64,000 nt of DNA from Peribacillus deserti (GTDB lineage Bacteria; Bacillota; Bacilli; Bacillales; DSM-1321): the NCBI RefSeq assembly GCF_002863585.1, contig NZ_PGUY01000045.1:1-64000 (forward strand). The letters run 5' to 3'. The notes below the pieces were generated by a model. The model ran no database searches. It was given only the letters and a program-made list of their open reading frames with translations, and was not told the origin of the DNA. The position numbers and the translations under genes were made by a program. The first letter of the stretch is position 1; every line of letters starts with the position of its first letter. Below, piece after piece: positions 28,735 to 37,540 of this stretch.

Positions 28735-28941
28735 TTATCCCTCAAATAAAAAAACAGACTTGATCTTTTGAAATAGGTCATCCATAACGGAGGCCACCAT
28801 AAACAAAATAAAAATAAACCCAACGAGCGTCACCCATTGCGCATACTCCTTTTTGCCGACCTGATCCAATACGGTATGAAGAAACGCGACGATAATCCCA
28901 ACTCCGGCTATTTTAAAGATTAAATCAACATCTATTCCCAT
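28735..28941 (-). CDS. spoIIIAC: stage III sporulation protein AC
   Basis: A 68-residue protein of two membrane helices (GIDVDLIFKIAGVGIIVAFLH start, then YAQWVTLVGFIFILFMVASV). SpoIIIAC and AD resemble small export-gate subunits of secretion systems. The stop codon lies only 15 bp before the proposed AD start. Confidence 0.94.
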   Translation of the reverse strand: MGIDVDLIFKIAGVGIIVAFLHTVLDQVGKKEYAQWVTLVGFIFILFMVASVMDDLFQKIKSVFLFEG

Positions 28942-28962
28942 TTCTTTTCTCTCCCTTTTGGT

Positions 28963-29478
28963 TTACAAAAGTATGATAATCAGCAGCAACCCAGATAAAA
29001 AACCGAGGCTTTTAATCATTTTTTCATATTTGCTCTGGCGGTCGAGCGCTTCTTTTTCTTCTCGTTCCAGGTGGGTCAATGTTAGGATGATCTGTTTTTG
29101 CTGGCTCATCCTGTCATGCCTCCCCAGCGTTTCTCCGAATTGGACAAGTATTTCATATTCGCTCTGCTTTAAGGAGAGTGATTTCCAGACTTCCTGTAAG
29201 CTTTCCGTCCATGCGTCTCTTACAGTTGTTTCATTGTTCTCCATCTTAGAGGCGAACGCTGTAAAAAATAAGGACAGCGGCTGAGGCAGCTGCTTTGACA
29301 GTTTTAGGGACGCATCCCTGAGAGGGGTATGCCCATACATGATTTCGGCTTCGAGTGCCTGAAGAGAGGACTTTAGCTGCCTTAGCTGCCTAGGTCTTTC
29401 CGTGAACCCTCTTGCTATCTCAAAACCAGACCAGGTAGTAGCCAGTAAAATAAATGCTGCCCCTATGACTTTAAACAT
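28963..29478 (-). CDS. spoIIIAB: stage III sporulation protein AB
   Basis: A 171-residue protein with hydrophobic segments at both ends (residues ~1-20 and ~152-170) and a helical middle (RQLRQLKSSLQALEAEIMYG, HTPLRDASLKLSKQLPQP). It resembles type II secretion GspF-type membrane platform proteins and pairs with the SpoIIIAA ATPase. It overlaps spoIIIAA by 8 bp. Confidence 0.94.
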   Translation of the reverse strand: MFKVIGAAFILLATTWSGFEIARGFTERPRQLRQLKSSLQALEAEIMYGHTPLRDASLKLSKQLPQPLSLFFTAFASKMENNETTVRDAWTESLQEVWKSLSLKQSEYEILVQFGETLGRHDRMSQQKQIILTLTHLEREEKEALDRQSKYEKMIKSLGFLSGLLLIIILL

Positions 29479-30400
29479 AGGCAGCCCCCGTTCCTAAACG
29501 GAGTTCCTTGCCGGAAGCATCCCGGACTGTTGAAATAGTCCCTGGAGCTGCACCCCTGGTGACCTCAACGAAACGTTCAAAAATATGCTCATCCAGTATT
29601 CTTTGGATAATAGGCCGCTTTCTTATTTCTTCCAGCGAATTCCCATGTGTCGTGATAATCAGTTTAATTCCGGCATTTGCCGCCTCTAAAACCGCTTCAG
29701 TATCTTCTTTTCTGCCAATTTCATCAACCACCAGGACATCTGGCGACATAGACCGGATTAACATCATCATTCCTTCAGCCTTCGGGCAGCTGTCTAGAAT
29801 ATCAACCCGCGGACCCAGCTCGAGCTGAGGAATCCCCCTCACGCATCCTGCAATTTCAGAACGCTCGTCCACTATACCAACCTTACGGGACCCTATTCCC
29901 TTCGAATCCATGCCGCTCGATACAATACGGGCTATATCCCGAAGCAAAGTGGTTTTGCCAGTCTGCGGCGCCCCGATTAAAAGTGTATGCTTCCAGCTTC
30001 CATCAAATAGGAGTGGAACCAGCCTTTCAGCTGCTCCGATTTTCTGCCTCGCAATCCGTATATTGAAGGAAGAAATATCACGAATAGCTTTCACACTGCT
30101 GTTCTCCAGGACTACCTTGCCGGCCAGCCCCACTCGGTGCCCGCCTTCGATCGTCACGTATCCCCGTCTAAGCTCTTCTTCAATCGTATATAACGAAAAC
30201 TGGCTTAAAGCATTCAATAGCTGATCAGAATCCTCATATGTAACCACATAAGGCAGAAAATGAGGCTCCCCTCCAGCCATAATCTCAAGCGGCCTGGCAA
30301 TTCGTACTCTAATTTCTTCCATACAGTCCTGAACTGCTTCCGGTAAAACTCTCAGCTGATCTCCAATATTCCTTGGCAAAATTGAAAAGACGGAATCCAT
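29471..30400 (-). CDS. spoIIIAA: stage III sporulation protein AA (secretion-type ATPase)
   Basis: A 309-residue AAA/PilT-like ATPase that powers the SpoIIIA channel. Walker A is GAPQTGKTTLLRDIAR near residue 147. A Walker B-like region (VLVVDEIGRKEDTEAV) and ELGPRVDILDSCPKAEGMMM follow. The ATG at 30400 sits after AGGAGGGTCAAA; nine further upstream in-frame residues are not expected. First gene of the eight-gene operon. Confidence 0.95.
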   Translation of the reverse strand: MDSVFSILPRNIGDQLRVLPEAVQDCMEEIRVRIARPLEIMAGGEPHFLPYVVTYEDSDQLLNALSQFSLYTIEEELRRGYVTIEGGHRVGLAGKVVLENSSVKAIRDISSFNIRIARQKIGAAERLVPLLFDGSWKHTLLIGAPQTGKTTLLRDIARIVSSGMDSKGIGSRKVGIVDERSEIAGCVRGIPQLELGPRVDILDSCPKAEGMMMLIRSMSPDVLVVDEIGRKEDTEAVLEAANAGIKLIITTHGNSLEEIRKRPIIQRILDEHIFERFVEVTRGAAPGTISTVRDASGKELRLGTGAAYV

Positions 30401-30433
30401 TTTGACCCTCCTATTGCCAGTTCTCATAATTCA

Positions 30434-30463
30434 TTTGTATGGCAGGCCTGTACACTTTATTAC
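30434..30463 (-). promoter_or_regulatory. candidate sigma-E promoter of the spoIIIA operon
   Basis: On the minus strand GTAATAA (30457-30463) lies 15 bp from CATACAAA (30434-30441), about 34 bp before the spoIIIAA ATG. The -10 differs from the sigma-E consensus CATACAnT at one position. spoIIIA is sigma-E dependent in B. subtilis. Confidence 0.5.
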
Positions 30464-30772
30464 TAGATTTTTATAAACATAGGAGACGCGGGCTGCTGCA
30501 ATGGATTGTGGGTGGATAGACTCTATTAGAAATATGGAAATTTCCCTTTTAAAAAAGGAAGTGCTATGAAGTTATGTGCTTCTTACTTCTTACTCCAGTT
30601 GTTAAGGGTGCTGCATTCTGGAGGATGGCAAGTCCTTTAAACTAGTTAAAATGTACTTTACTTTTGAATTTTTTTACATTTGGGAGGGATTTTTTGAGGG
30701 AAAAGCAAAATTGGGTTAAAAAACTCATAATTTAGAAGAATGTCGATGTTATTGAGGATTAATCGTTTCATA
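30464..30772. other. gene-free AT-rich gap upstream of the spoIIIA operon
   Basis: No gene, RNA or repeat recognised. In B. subtilis the small gene yqhV lies between spoIIIAA and efp; I see no counterpart in 30464-31321. Confidence 0.4.
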
Positions 30773-30944
30773 TATGCTTGGGTTTTCGATGTTTACGCTT
30801 ATGTTTGAAAGATTTATGCTTATATTTTCCATAAACATGCTTACGTTTATACCTTTTATGCTTTTCCTGCTGACAGCTATGCTTCTCGGGATGGGGTTAT
30901 GCTTATCTTTGGCGACTTATGCTTATTGTTAAGCTCTTATGCTT
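30773..30944. repeat. 20-21 bp phased word array (tatgctt)
   Basis: The word tatgctt (variants tacgctt, catgctt) starts at 30773, 30794, 30815, 30836, 30857, 30878, 30898, 30918 and 30938. The spacing is 21 bp five times, then 20 bp three times. The 13-14 bases between words differ from copy to copy, unlike a satellite. No long open frame uses it. Confidence 0.9.
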
Positions 30945-31321
30945 ACCCTAGTTTTTTTCTCTCAACTCCCCCCTGCAGGTCCTATTCACTTTGCTGGCAG
31001 CATTTTGCTCTCATCTACCTTCCCTCTTACCCTAGTTACTGCCATCATTCCCCACTTCTAATCCTGCTTTAACTATTTATAGTTTTCACGGTCATCTGAC
31101 GCTAGCTAACCTGCCGAGTTTATTTAAGGTATCTTTTACTTACAATTAATTCCACTATGCTAATGATAAATCCAGTACTGGCATCTTCTAAGATATATAT
31201 CCCCTTCGGCTTTCAGCCGACTCCATGCCAAGCCATTTCCTCACCTCCCAACCACCTTTACATCTCCAACCAGACTGCCCAGCCCTGGTGTTTACCATAA
31301 TCTATTTATGCCCCCTGATCC

Positions 31322-31355
31322 ATAAAAAAACAGCCCATTTACCAATGGGCTGTTT
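31322..31355 (-). terminator. intrinsic terminator of efp
   Basis: A perfect 12-bp stem AAACAGCCCATT/AATGGGCTGTTT with a 4-base loop (31328-31355), followed on the minus strand by TTTTATGG. Confidence 0.9.
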
Positions 31356-31360
31356 CAACA

Positions 31361-31918
31361 TTATCCTCGGGACACGTAGCTTCCGTCGGTTGTATTAATG
31401 ATCAGTTTGTCTCCGATATTTACAAAGAAAGGTACTTGAACGACTAAACCAGTTTCCACAGTTGCTGGTTTGGATCCTCCAGAAGCTGTGTCACCCTTTA
31501 TTCCTGGCTCTGTATCTGTTACTTCGAGTGTTACTGTATTTGGAAGCTCAACCCCTAGAGTTTCACTTTGGAACGTCATGATGTAGACTTCCATGTTTTC
31601 TTTAAGGAATTTAAGCTCACGGTCGATTTGAGCTGCTGGGAGTTCGATTTGCTCGTATGTTTCGTTGTCCATGAATACGTGGCTGTCTCCAGAAGCATAT
31701 AGGTATTGCATTTTACGGTTTTCGATGTGTGCTTTGGCTACCTTTTCACCTGCACGGAATGTTTTTTCCTGAATAGCTCCCGTACGAAGGTTTCGAAGCT
31801 TGGAACGCACGAATGCTGCACCTTTACCTGGTTTAACGTGCTGGAATTCGATTACTGTCCAAATTCCTCCGTCTACCTCAATTGTTAATCCTGTACGAAA
31901 ATCGTTTACTGAAATCAT
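31361..31918 (-). CDS. efp: translation elongation factor P
   Basis: A 185-residue three-domain ribosome-binding factor that relieves stalling at polyproline stretches. An N-terminal KOW-like domain carries the modification-loop region ([17 protein letters not shown]; Lys in PGKG near residue 32). Two OB-like domains follow, with signature [20 protein letters not shown] near residue 140. It ends the aroQ-pepQ-efp group, as in B. subtilis (yqhS-yqhT-efp). Confidence 0.97.
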   Translation of the reverse strand: MISVNDFRTGLTIEVDGGIWTVIEFQHVKPGKGAAFVRSKLRNLRTGAIQEKTFRAGEKVAKAHIENRKMQYLYASGDSHVFMDNETYEQIELPAAQIDRELKFLKENMEVYIMTFQSETLGVELPNTVTLEVTDTEPGIKGDTASGGSKPATVETGLVVQVPFFVNIGDKLIINTTDGSYVSRG

Positions 31919-31937
31919 GTATGTACCTCCTAATAGT

Positions 31938-32999
31938 TTACAAAATAATAAGTTCTTTAGTTGAATGAGTCAAGGATTCGTTACCTTCAACTGTTATGAG
32001 AGCATCATCTTCAATACGAACACCGCCGAGACCCGCTACATAGATGCCGGGTTCTACAGTAACAACCATGCCTGGTTCAAGGATTAAATCTGATTTTACT
32101 GAAAGGGCAGGCCCTTCGTGTACTTCTAAACCAATCCCATGGCCAGTTGAATGCCCAAAGAATTCACCATATCCTTTTTCAGCAATCAGGTTTCTAGTCA
32201 GTGCATCGGCTTCCTTACCCGTCATGCCTGGCTTTATGCCGGCCATTCCCCGCAATTGTGCTTCCAACACAATATTATAGATTTCTTTAAGTTTCTCGGC
32301 CGGTTCTCCGACAGCAAGCGTACGGGTAATATCAGATACATACCCATTAAAGTATGCCCCATAATCCAAAGTAACAAAATCCCCTGATTCAATTACTTTG
32401 CTGGTGGCCACTCCATGCGGTAATGCCGAACGTATCCCTGAAGCGACGATAATATCAAATGAGGACGATTTTGCCCCCTGCTTCCTCATAAAGAATTCTA
32501 GCTCGTTGGAAACCTCCAGCTCCGTTAAGCCCGGACGGATAAATTCTATAATATGTTTAAAAGCTAAGTCTGCTATGCTCGCTGCATCCTTTAATATCTT
32601 AATCTCAGATGGAGTCTTAATCAAGCGTAAATTTTCTACAACACCGCTTAATGGGACAAGCTCTCCATTAAATGCTTCCTTATATGCGTTATACGCAGAA
32701 AAAGTAAGGTGATCCTGCTCAAACCCGAGTTTCGAGATTCCCATCAATTTTGCCTGTACGGCAACTTCTTCTGGAATGACTCCTTTGTGCTGAACGACTT
32801 CGTACCCTTCTGCCTGCTCTCCAGCCTGTTCCACATATCTGAAGTCGGTGATGAATTTGGCTGTTGATTTTGAAATCAGTACAACTCCGGCAGATCCTGT
32901 GAAATTAGTCATATAACGCCGGTTATATGTACTGGTGATTAATATCCCATCAACCTCTTTTTTCTCTAATTCTCTGCGTAAGCGGTCCAATTTTTCCAT
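31938..32999 (-). CDS. yqhT: Xaa-Pro peptidase, M24B family
   Basis: A 353-residue aminopeptidase-P/prolidase-fold metallopeptidase that removes residues before proline. Metal ligands are visible: [44 protein letters not shown] and RIEDDALI. The start ATG immediately abuts the aroQ TAA with no spacer, and its ribosome site (AAGGAGGGGAAAT) lies inside the end of aroQ, so translation is coupled. Confidence 0.95.
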   Translation of the reverse strand: MEKLDRLRRELEKKEVDGILITSTYNRRYMTNFTGSAGVVLISKSTAKFITDFRYVEQAGEQAEGYEVVQHKGVIPEEVAVQAKLMGISKLGFEQDHLTFSAYNAYKEAFNGELVPLSGVVENLRLIKTPSEIKILKDAASIADLAFKHIIEFIRPGLTELEVSNELEFFMRKQGAKSSSFDIIVASGIRSALPHGVATSKVIESGDFVTLDYGAYFNGYVSDITRTLAVGEPAEKLKEIYNIVLEAQLRGMAGIKPGMTGKEADALTRNLIAEKGYGEFFGHSTGHGIGLEVHEGPALSVKSDLILEPGMVVTVEPGIYVAGLGGVRIEDDALITVEGNESLTHSTKELIIL

Positions 33000-33446
33000 T
33001 TAATTTCCCCTCCTTATTATATGTAACAGAGCCGTTAATGCTAAATTATAGCCTTGAATTCCCAGCCCCACTATTTGTCCGCGTGTGACGGGTGCGGTGA
33101 CTGACACATGCCTGAATTCTTCACGTGCGTGGATATTTGTAATATGTACTTCGATAACTGGTTTTGTTATGCCGGCGATGGCATCCCGGATCGCATAGCT
33201 GTAGTGTGTATATGCGCCAGGGTTTATGATAATCCCCTGTACTTCTGTATCTTCGGCTTTATGTAAAGCGTCTATAATTTCGCCTTCAGAGTTAGACTGG
33301 TAACATACGGCTTCAGCATTGTTTTCTGCGGCAAAAGCCTTTAGGCCTGCTTCAAGCTTTGATAATGAAGTGCTGCCATACTTTTCAGGTTCCCGTTTTC
33401 CCAATCTGTTTAAATTAGGACCATTGATTAGTAATATCTTTTCCAT
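33000..33446 (-). CDS. aroQ: type II 3-dehydroquinate dehydratase
   Basis: A 148-residue dodecameric enzyme of the shikimate pathway. Motifs: LLINGPNLNRLGKREPEKYG at the N-terminus (catalytic Tyr), GIIINPGAYTHYSYAIRDA, and EVHITNIHAREEFRHVS (catalytic His). It feeds the same pathway as aroK further along the window. The B. subtilis neighbour yqhR is not present between aroQ and yqhQ here. Confidence 0.96.
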   Translation of the reverse strand: MEKILLINGPNLNRLGKREPEKYGSTSLSKLEAGLKAFAAENNAEAVCYQSNSEGEIIDALHKAEDTEVQGIIINPGAYTHYSYAIRDAIAGITKPVIEVHITNIHAREEFRHVSVTAPVTRGQIVGLGIQGYNLALTALLHIIRRGN

Positions 33447-33755
33447 GACTCTCTCCCTAAGCCTGCCGTCGTCTAAGATTCAGGATAAAATTTCTTGTTC
33501 GCTAATACAAACATTCTAACATAATTTAGAATTTTCTTACCAACCTAAACAACAGTGCGGATGTCAAATGGGAAAGTTCGGAGGAGATTAAATATTCATC
33601 TAGAGGTTTTAGTTTTTTTTCTGTAAAATAAGATTATAACTTATTAGCTTTTAGAAAATATCCGTTAACCTGTATTTTATTGTTCGCATCAGGTAACCGT
33701 TTATCCTTATTCGCATTATAAGCTAAGGAAAATTACAATACAGGCTGGTGGACAC
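33447..33755. other. divergent intergenic region, aroQ / yqhQ
   Basis: 309 AT-rich bases with no gene; it must hold promoters for both directions. The yqhQ ribosome site GGTGG near 33747 is weak. No operator is recognised. Confidence 0.4.
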
Positions 33756-34697
33756 ATGTCAGAAAATCAAAAACCCGTATACGGCGGGCAGGCAGTAATA
33801 GAGGGTGTCATGTTCGGCGGCAGGCATTACACCGTTACGGCGATCCGCAGAAATGATTCATCTATAGATTATTTAAGAGTTCCAAAAAAAACGAAGCCCA
33901 TACTTGCAGCTCTTAAAAGAATTCCCTTTTTAAGGGGCATAGCGGCCATAATTGAAGCAAGCGGTATCGGGTCCAGACATTTAAATTTTTCTTCAGAACG
34001 GTATGACCGGAGCCCTAATGAAGATGATCAAATCAAAGAAGAAACTTCAAAGCTTGCGATGACACTCGGAATTGCCGCTGTCGGTGTCATTTCTTTCCTA
34101 TTCGGAAAGTTTATTTTTACCTTAGTCCCAGTTTTCTTAGCCGTAATGTTTAAACCTATTTTCTCAAGTGACTTTAGCCAGGTGCTATTAGAAGGCTTGT
34201 TCAAGCTCATCCTTCTCCTTGGATATATCTATGCAGTATCACTGACGCCGCTGATTAAGCGGGTCTTTCAGTATCATGGGGCAGAACATAAAGTCATTAA
34301 TGCTTTTGAAGAAAATAAAGAGCTTACTGTCGGGAATGTCCAGGCTGCCTCCAGGCTTCACTACAGGTGCGGAAGCAGTTTTATTCTATTTACCGTAATC
34401 ATCGGCGTTTTCGTTTATATGCTCGTACCGACTACTCCGTTATGGCTGAGGGTTGTAGACCGGCTCGCGCTGATCCCCGTGGTTTTAGGTATTTCCTTCG
34501 AAGTTCTTCAAATTACAAATAAAGTAAGAGATATCCCAGTTTTAAAATACTTGGGATACCCAGGTCTTTGGCTGCAATTGTTAACCACAAAAGAGCCCAG
34601 TGATGACCAGGTAGAGGTCGCGATTTCTTCTTTCAATGTATTACTGAAATTGGAAAAAGGGGCAGCAGAAGGTTTAGATTCAGAGGAGATTGTGTAA
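33756..34697 (+). CDS. yqhQ: DUF1385 membrane protein YqhQ
   Basis: A 313-residue polytopic membrane protein. The family N-terminus is KPVYGGQAVIEGVMFGGRHY. Hydrophobic segments lie at ~103-125, ~140-165, ~200-222 and ~230-250. A conserved FQYHGAEHKVINAFE motif near residue 172 and RCGSSFILF suggest a His-based metal or catalytic site. The function of DUF1385 is unknown; the gene is conserved beside efp/aroQ in Bacillus. Confidence 0.93.
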   Translation: MSENQKPVYGGQAVIEGVMFGGRHYTVTAIRRNDSSIDYLRVPKKTKPILAALKRIPFLRGIAAIIEASGIGSRHLNFSSERYDRSPNEDDQIKEETSKLAMTLGIAAVGVISFLFGKFIFTLVPVFLAVMFKPIFSSDFSQVLLEGLFKLILLLGYIYAVSLTPLIKRVFQYHGAEHKVINAFEENKELTVGNVQAASRLHYRCGSSFILFTVIIGVFVYMLVPTTPLWLRVVDRLALIPVVLGISFEVLQITNKVRDIPVLKYLGYPGLWLQLLTTKEPSDDQVEVAISSFNVLLKLEKGAAEGLDSEEIV

Positions 34698-34799
34698 GAA
34701 ATATAGAAGTATATAATTTTCGCAAACGGGAATTTTACGATATATAGAAGTTTAAACTTTATTAAAGATGCGAAAGATGCTCTTAAGGAGGTGGCTTTG

Positions 34800-35180
34800 T
34801 TGAATCGTCCAGTGTCATTCTTGGTTTATGGAATAATCTTCTTGGGGGCAATTGGCTTATTAGGCAATTTGGTGTCAAACCCAGCCGGCTTCATAAAAAA
34901 TGCAGTGATCTTAGCCATTACGATTGGTATTGTCATCTTTGCTGTAAAGCGATTAACTAAAAGCAAGCCTAATGCGCAGCATGAACGTTCCTTCATGAAA
35001 GCTGCCCGCGACTCAAAGAAACGTTTAAAAACCCGTGATGCCGCAAAAGGTAAAGCGGATAATGTCCAAAGCTTTTCTCTCGCCAAAATGAAAAGGGCTA
35101 GAAATCGAAATCGATCAGATATCCACTTAACCGTTATTGAAGGCAAAAAAGGCAAAAAGAAAAATCGCGCATTATTTTAA
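34800..35180 (+). CDS. yqhP: SA1362/YqhP family membrane protein
   Basis: A 126-residue protein with two N-terminal membrane segments (residues ~5-25 and ~32-52) and a strongly basic C-terminal tail ending in KKGKKKNRALF. I chose the TTG at 34800, seven bases after AAGGAGG; an upstream GTG at 34791 overlaps that site. Function unknown. It ends inside a bidirectional terminator stem. Confidence 0.85.
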   Translation: MNRPVSFLVYGIIFLGAIGLLGNLVSNPAGFIKNAVILAITIGIVIFAVKRLTKSKPNAQHERSFMKAARDSKKRLKTRDAAKGKADNVQSFSLAKMKRARNRNRSDIHLTVIEGKKGKKKNRALF

Positions 35181-35195
35181 TGCGTGATTTTTCTG
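35158..35195. terminator. bidirectional intrinsic terminator, yqhP / patatin gene
   Basis: A stem AAAAATCGCGCATTA/TAATGCGTGATTTTT with one G-T pair, T-rich on leaving either side. It lies between two convergent genes and contains the yqhP stop. Confidence 0.8.
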
Positions 35196-35196
35196 C

Positions 35197-36081
35197 TTAA
35201 TAAGACCATCTCTTTAAAAAGGCCTCCGTACACTTCCTGCCCCACTCGATCAATTCTTGTTTCTTCTCGTCTGTTAGATGGAACTCCGTTGCCCCTGTAC
35301 CTTTGGTTGGAATGAATAAAATGTTTGGTGTTAACTTTCTGGAAATATACCTTGAGTCATGTGCATCTTTCATCGTCTCGAATAATCCGCCGAATAATTC
35401 AAATGCATTCTCAATTTCCTTTGGCTCCCCCAGAAATTGATCCGTGGCAATTTTAATCCCTAATACCGGCCTTACTTTTTTTACATTTTCAGAATCAAAG
35501 AGCCACATAGGAAAATTACTGAGTACCCCGCCATCCACAATCAGATTTTTTTTCTTCCCAATTTTTAATTTTACCGGTTCAAAAAAATAAGGAATGCTGC
35601 AGCTCATCCGCACGGCCTTGGCAACAGAAAACGACCTTGGATCAATTCCGTAATGCTCAAGGTCATCCGGCAGCACCACGAGCCTTGCAGTGCTTAAATC
35701 TGAAGCAATGACCCTGAACGCCTGCGGGGGCAAATCGGAAAATGAATGGATGCCCTTCCCCGCAAGCTTCGACCCAATCCATTTCTCCAGCGCATCCCCT
35801 TTATAAAGGCCCATCCGTTTATATAAAAGCAGCCACTTGGCAAAAGGAATGGGTAGCCAGAGCTTTCTTTCATCCAATAATTTGCGGAAATCTGTTTCTT
35901 CCATCATTTGTTTTATTTCGCTGCTGGAATATCCGGCCATGATAAAGGCTGCAACGATTGCACCAGCACTTGTTCCTCCTAAACGAATAAATTTAAATCC
36001 TCTTCGTTCAAGCGCTTCATAGGCCCCGACAAACGCCAGCCCTCTAATCCCTCCTCCAGAAAACACGCCATCCACATGCAT
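35197..36081 (-). CDS. yqhO: patatin-like phospholipase YqhO
   Basis: A 294-residue patatin-family serine hydrolase predicted to cleave acyl esters of lipids. An oxyanion loop GGGIRG near residue 8, nucleophile elbow GGTSAGAIVAA near residue 38 and catalytic Asp in IVDGGVLSNFPMWLF near 195 complete the Ser-Asp dyad. There is no signal peptide. In B. subtilis yqhO is followed by mntR and lipM; here splB and nrdJ occupy that space. Confidence 0.92.
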   Translation of the reverse strand: MHVDGVFSGGGIRGLAFVGAYEALERRGFKFIRLGGTSAGAIVAAFIMAGYSSSEIKQMMEETDFRKLLDERKLWLPIPFAKWLLLYKRMGLYKGDALEKWIGSKLAGKGIHSFSDLPPQAFRVIASDLSTARLVVLPDDLEHYGIDPRSFSVAKAVRMSCSIPYFFEPVKLKIGKKKNLIVDGGVLSNFPMWLFDSENVKKVRPVLGIKIATDQFLGEPKEIENAFELFGGLFETMKDAHDSRYISRKLTPNILFIPTKGTGATEFHLTDEKKQELIEWGRKCTEAFLKRWSY

Positions 36082-36173
36082 TTATCCATCCCCCTGATGT
36101 ACATTTTGATACATCTTATGCCTGAGGATATTAGCCTGACAGACACTGACGGGCTGTTTTTCTGTTTTACATT

Positions 36174-36203
36174 AAAAAAAGGAGCGCCGCCGGCATCTCC
36201 TTA
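36174..36203 (-). terminator. intrinsic terminator of splB
   Basis: A stem GGAG..GCC/GGC..CTCC (36181-36200) with a TTTTTTTAAT tract on the minus strand, touching the splB stop. Confidence 0.7.
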
Positions 36204-37229
36204 GGTAAAATATTGAACGTGTGAAAGTGGAAAAAACTCTGCAATATACCCTCTGATCGTATCTTCTAATTCTTTGGCCTCTTCATTTGTATATACATAC
36301 TTCCCTATACCGTATCGGCCCCATTTATATTTTCTCTTACTTTCATCCAATTCAAGTTTGGACTTAGGATAATTTTTCAGAATTACCTTTTTAGCAGGAG
36401 AGGTGAATCGGTGCTGAATCAATTCAAAAGTTAAATCTGGGAGATCGACACCTTTCAGGGAATTATAAAGCCGCTCAAAGAGCTCGTGATATCCCTCTTT
36501 CCAGTTTTCATGTCTGTAAATGGGAGCAACAATAAACCCGAGCGGATATCCGGCATCTGCGACTTTTCTCGCTGCTTCAAGGCGTCCTTCGAATGTGGAA
36601 GTACCTGGCTCAAAATTCTTGATAACATAACGGGAATTCACACTAAAGCGAAAGCGGGTTTTCCCATTGTGTCTAGCATCCAGAAGATGATCAACATGCT
36701 CAAACTTCGTAACAAAACGCAAAGCCCCAAATTCCTGCTCTCCAAAAAACTCAATGGCTCTCTTGAGTGAATGCGTCAGATGATCTACGCCTACAATATC
36801 GGAAGTACATGCTGCCTCAAACCTGGTGATTTCAGGCTTTCTTTCTTCCATATACTTGGCTGCCTGTTCAAAAATTTCATCAATATTTACATAGACTCTG
36901 ATATACGGTTTACTTCCCAGAGTTGTCTGCAGATAGCAGTAATGGCAGTGGCCCATGCACCCCGTCGCAAGGGGAATCGCATATTCAGCGGACGGTTTAG
37001 ATGTGTCAAACTTAAGGGTTTTTCGAACTCCAACAACCAGCGTAGATTTAGCTACTCTGTATTTCTGAAAATCGCTTTCTCCCGGGAGATTCCTGATTTG
37101 ATTATGTGAGGTTGTCTCTCTTATTTCAATATTCATGTCTTCAAATTTCTTTTTAAGCTCCCTGCCTAGAGGATATTCCAAGGCCCGCGGCTCAATATAG
37201 ACAAGCTGAGGGATAAAAGGCTTTCTCAT
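36201..37229 (-). CDS. splB: spore photoproduct lyase
   Basis: A 342-residue radical-SAM enzyme that reverses the spore photoproduct (a thymine dimer) during germination. The cluster motif CMGHCHYC is near residue 87. Near-identical blocks to B. subtilis SplB include FIPQLVYIEPRALEYPLG and AEYAIPLATG. I start it at MRKPF (37229); a GTG four codons upstream is possible. The usual partner gene splA is not next to it, so the gene is monocistronic and displaced relative to B. subtilis. Confidence 0.95.
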   Translation of the reverse strand: MRKPFIPQLVYIEPRALEYPLGRELKKKFEDMNIEIRETTSHNQIRNLPGESDFQKYRVAKSTLVVGVRKTLKFDTSKPSAEYAIPLATGCMGHCHYCYLQTTLGSKPYIRVYVNIDEIFEQAAKYMEERKPEITRFEAACTSDIVGVDHLTHSLKRAIEFFGEQEFGALRFVTKFEHVDHLLDARHNGKTRFRFSVNSRYVIKNFEPGTSTFEGRLEAARKVADAGYPLGFIVAPIYRHENWKEGYHELFERLYNSLKGVDLPDLTFELIQHRFTSPAKKVILKNYPKSKLELDESKRKYKWGRYGIGKYVYTNEEAKELEDTIRGYIAEFFPLSHVQYFT

Positions 37230-37471
37230 GAACTTCACCACTTTTATGTTGTTTTAGATTTCCTTATGTAGTATTCGTTTTTGTGTCTGATACATGATTT
37301 CCTTGTTATGGCAGAGAATAAATTACATGAAAAAGCGGATGATCCCCGGCTTGTGTAGATATTCATTCTGTGTATGCGCTGGTTTCTTAGGAACGAGAAA
37401 AAGGATACTATACCGAACAAGTTTCAGATAGTCGTGCTGAGGCTGGACCGAGTCGCATATATCAGGAAAGA

Positions 37472-37502
37472 CAAAAAGGCCGCCGAGATATTCTCGACAG
37501 CC
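37472..37502 (-). terminator. intrinsic terminator of nrdJ
   Basis: An interrupted stem GGC.GCCGAGA/TCTCG..GCC (37478-37502), then TTTTTGTC on the minus strand. Confidence 0.65.
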
Positions 37503-37540
37503 TGGGGGTCACTTGAACACCGTCACCCTTTTTTACATTC

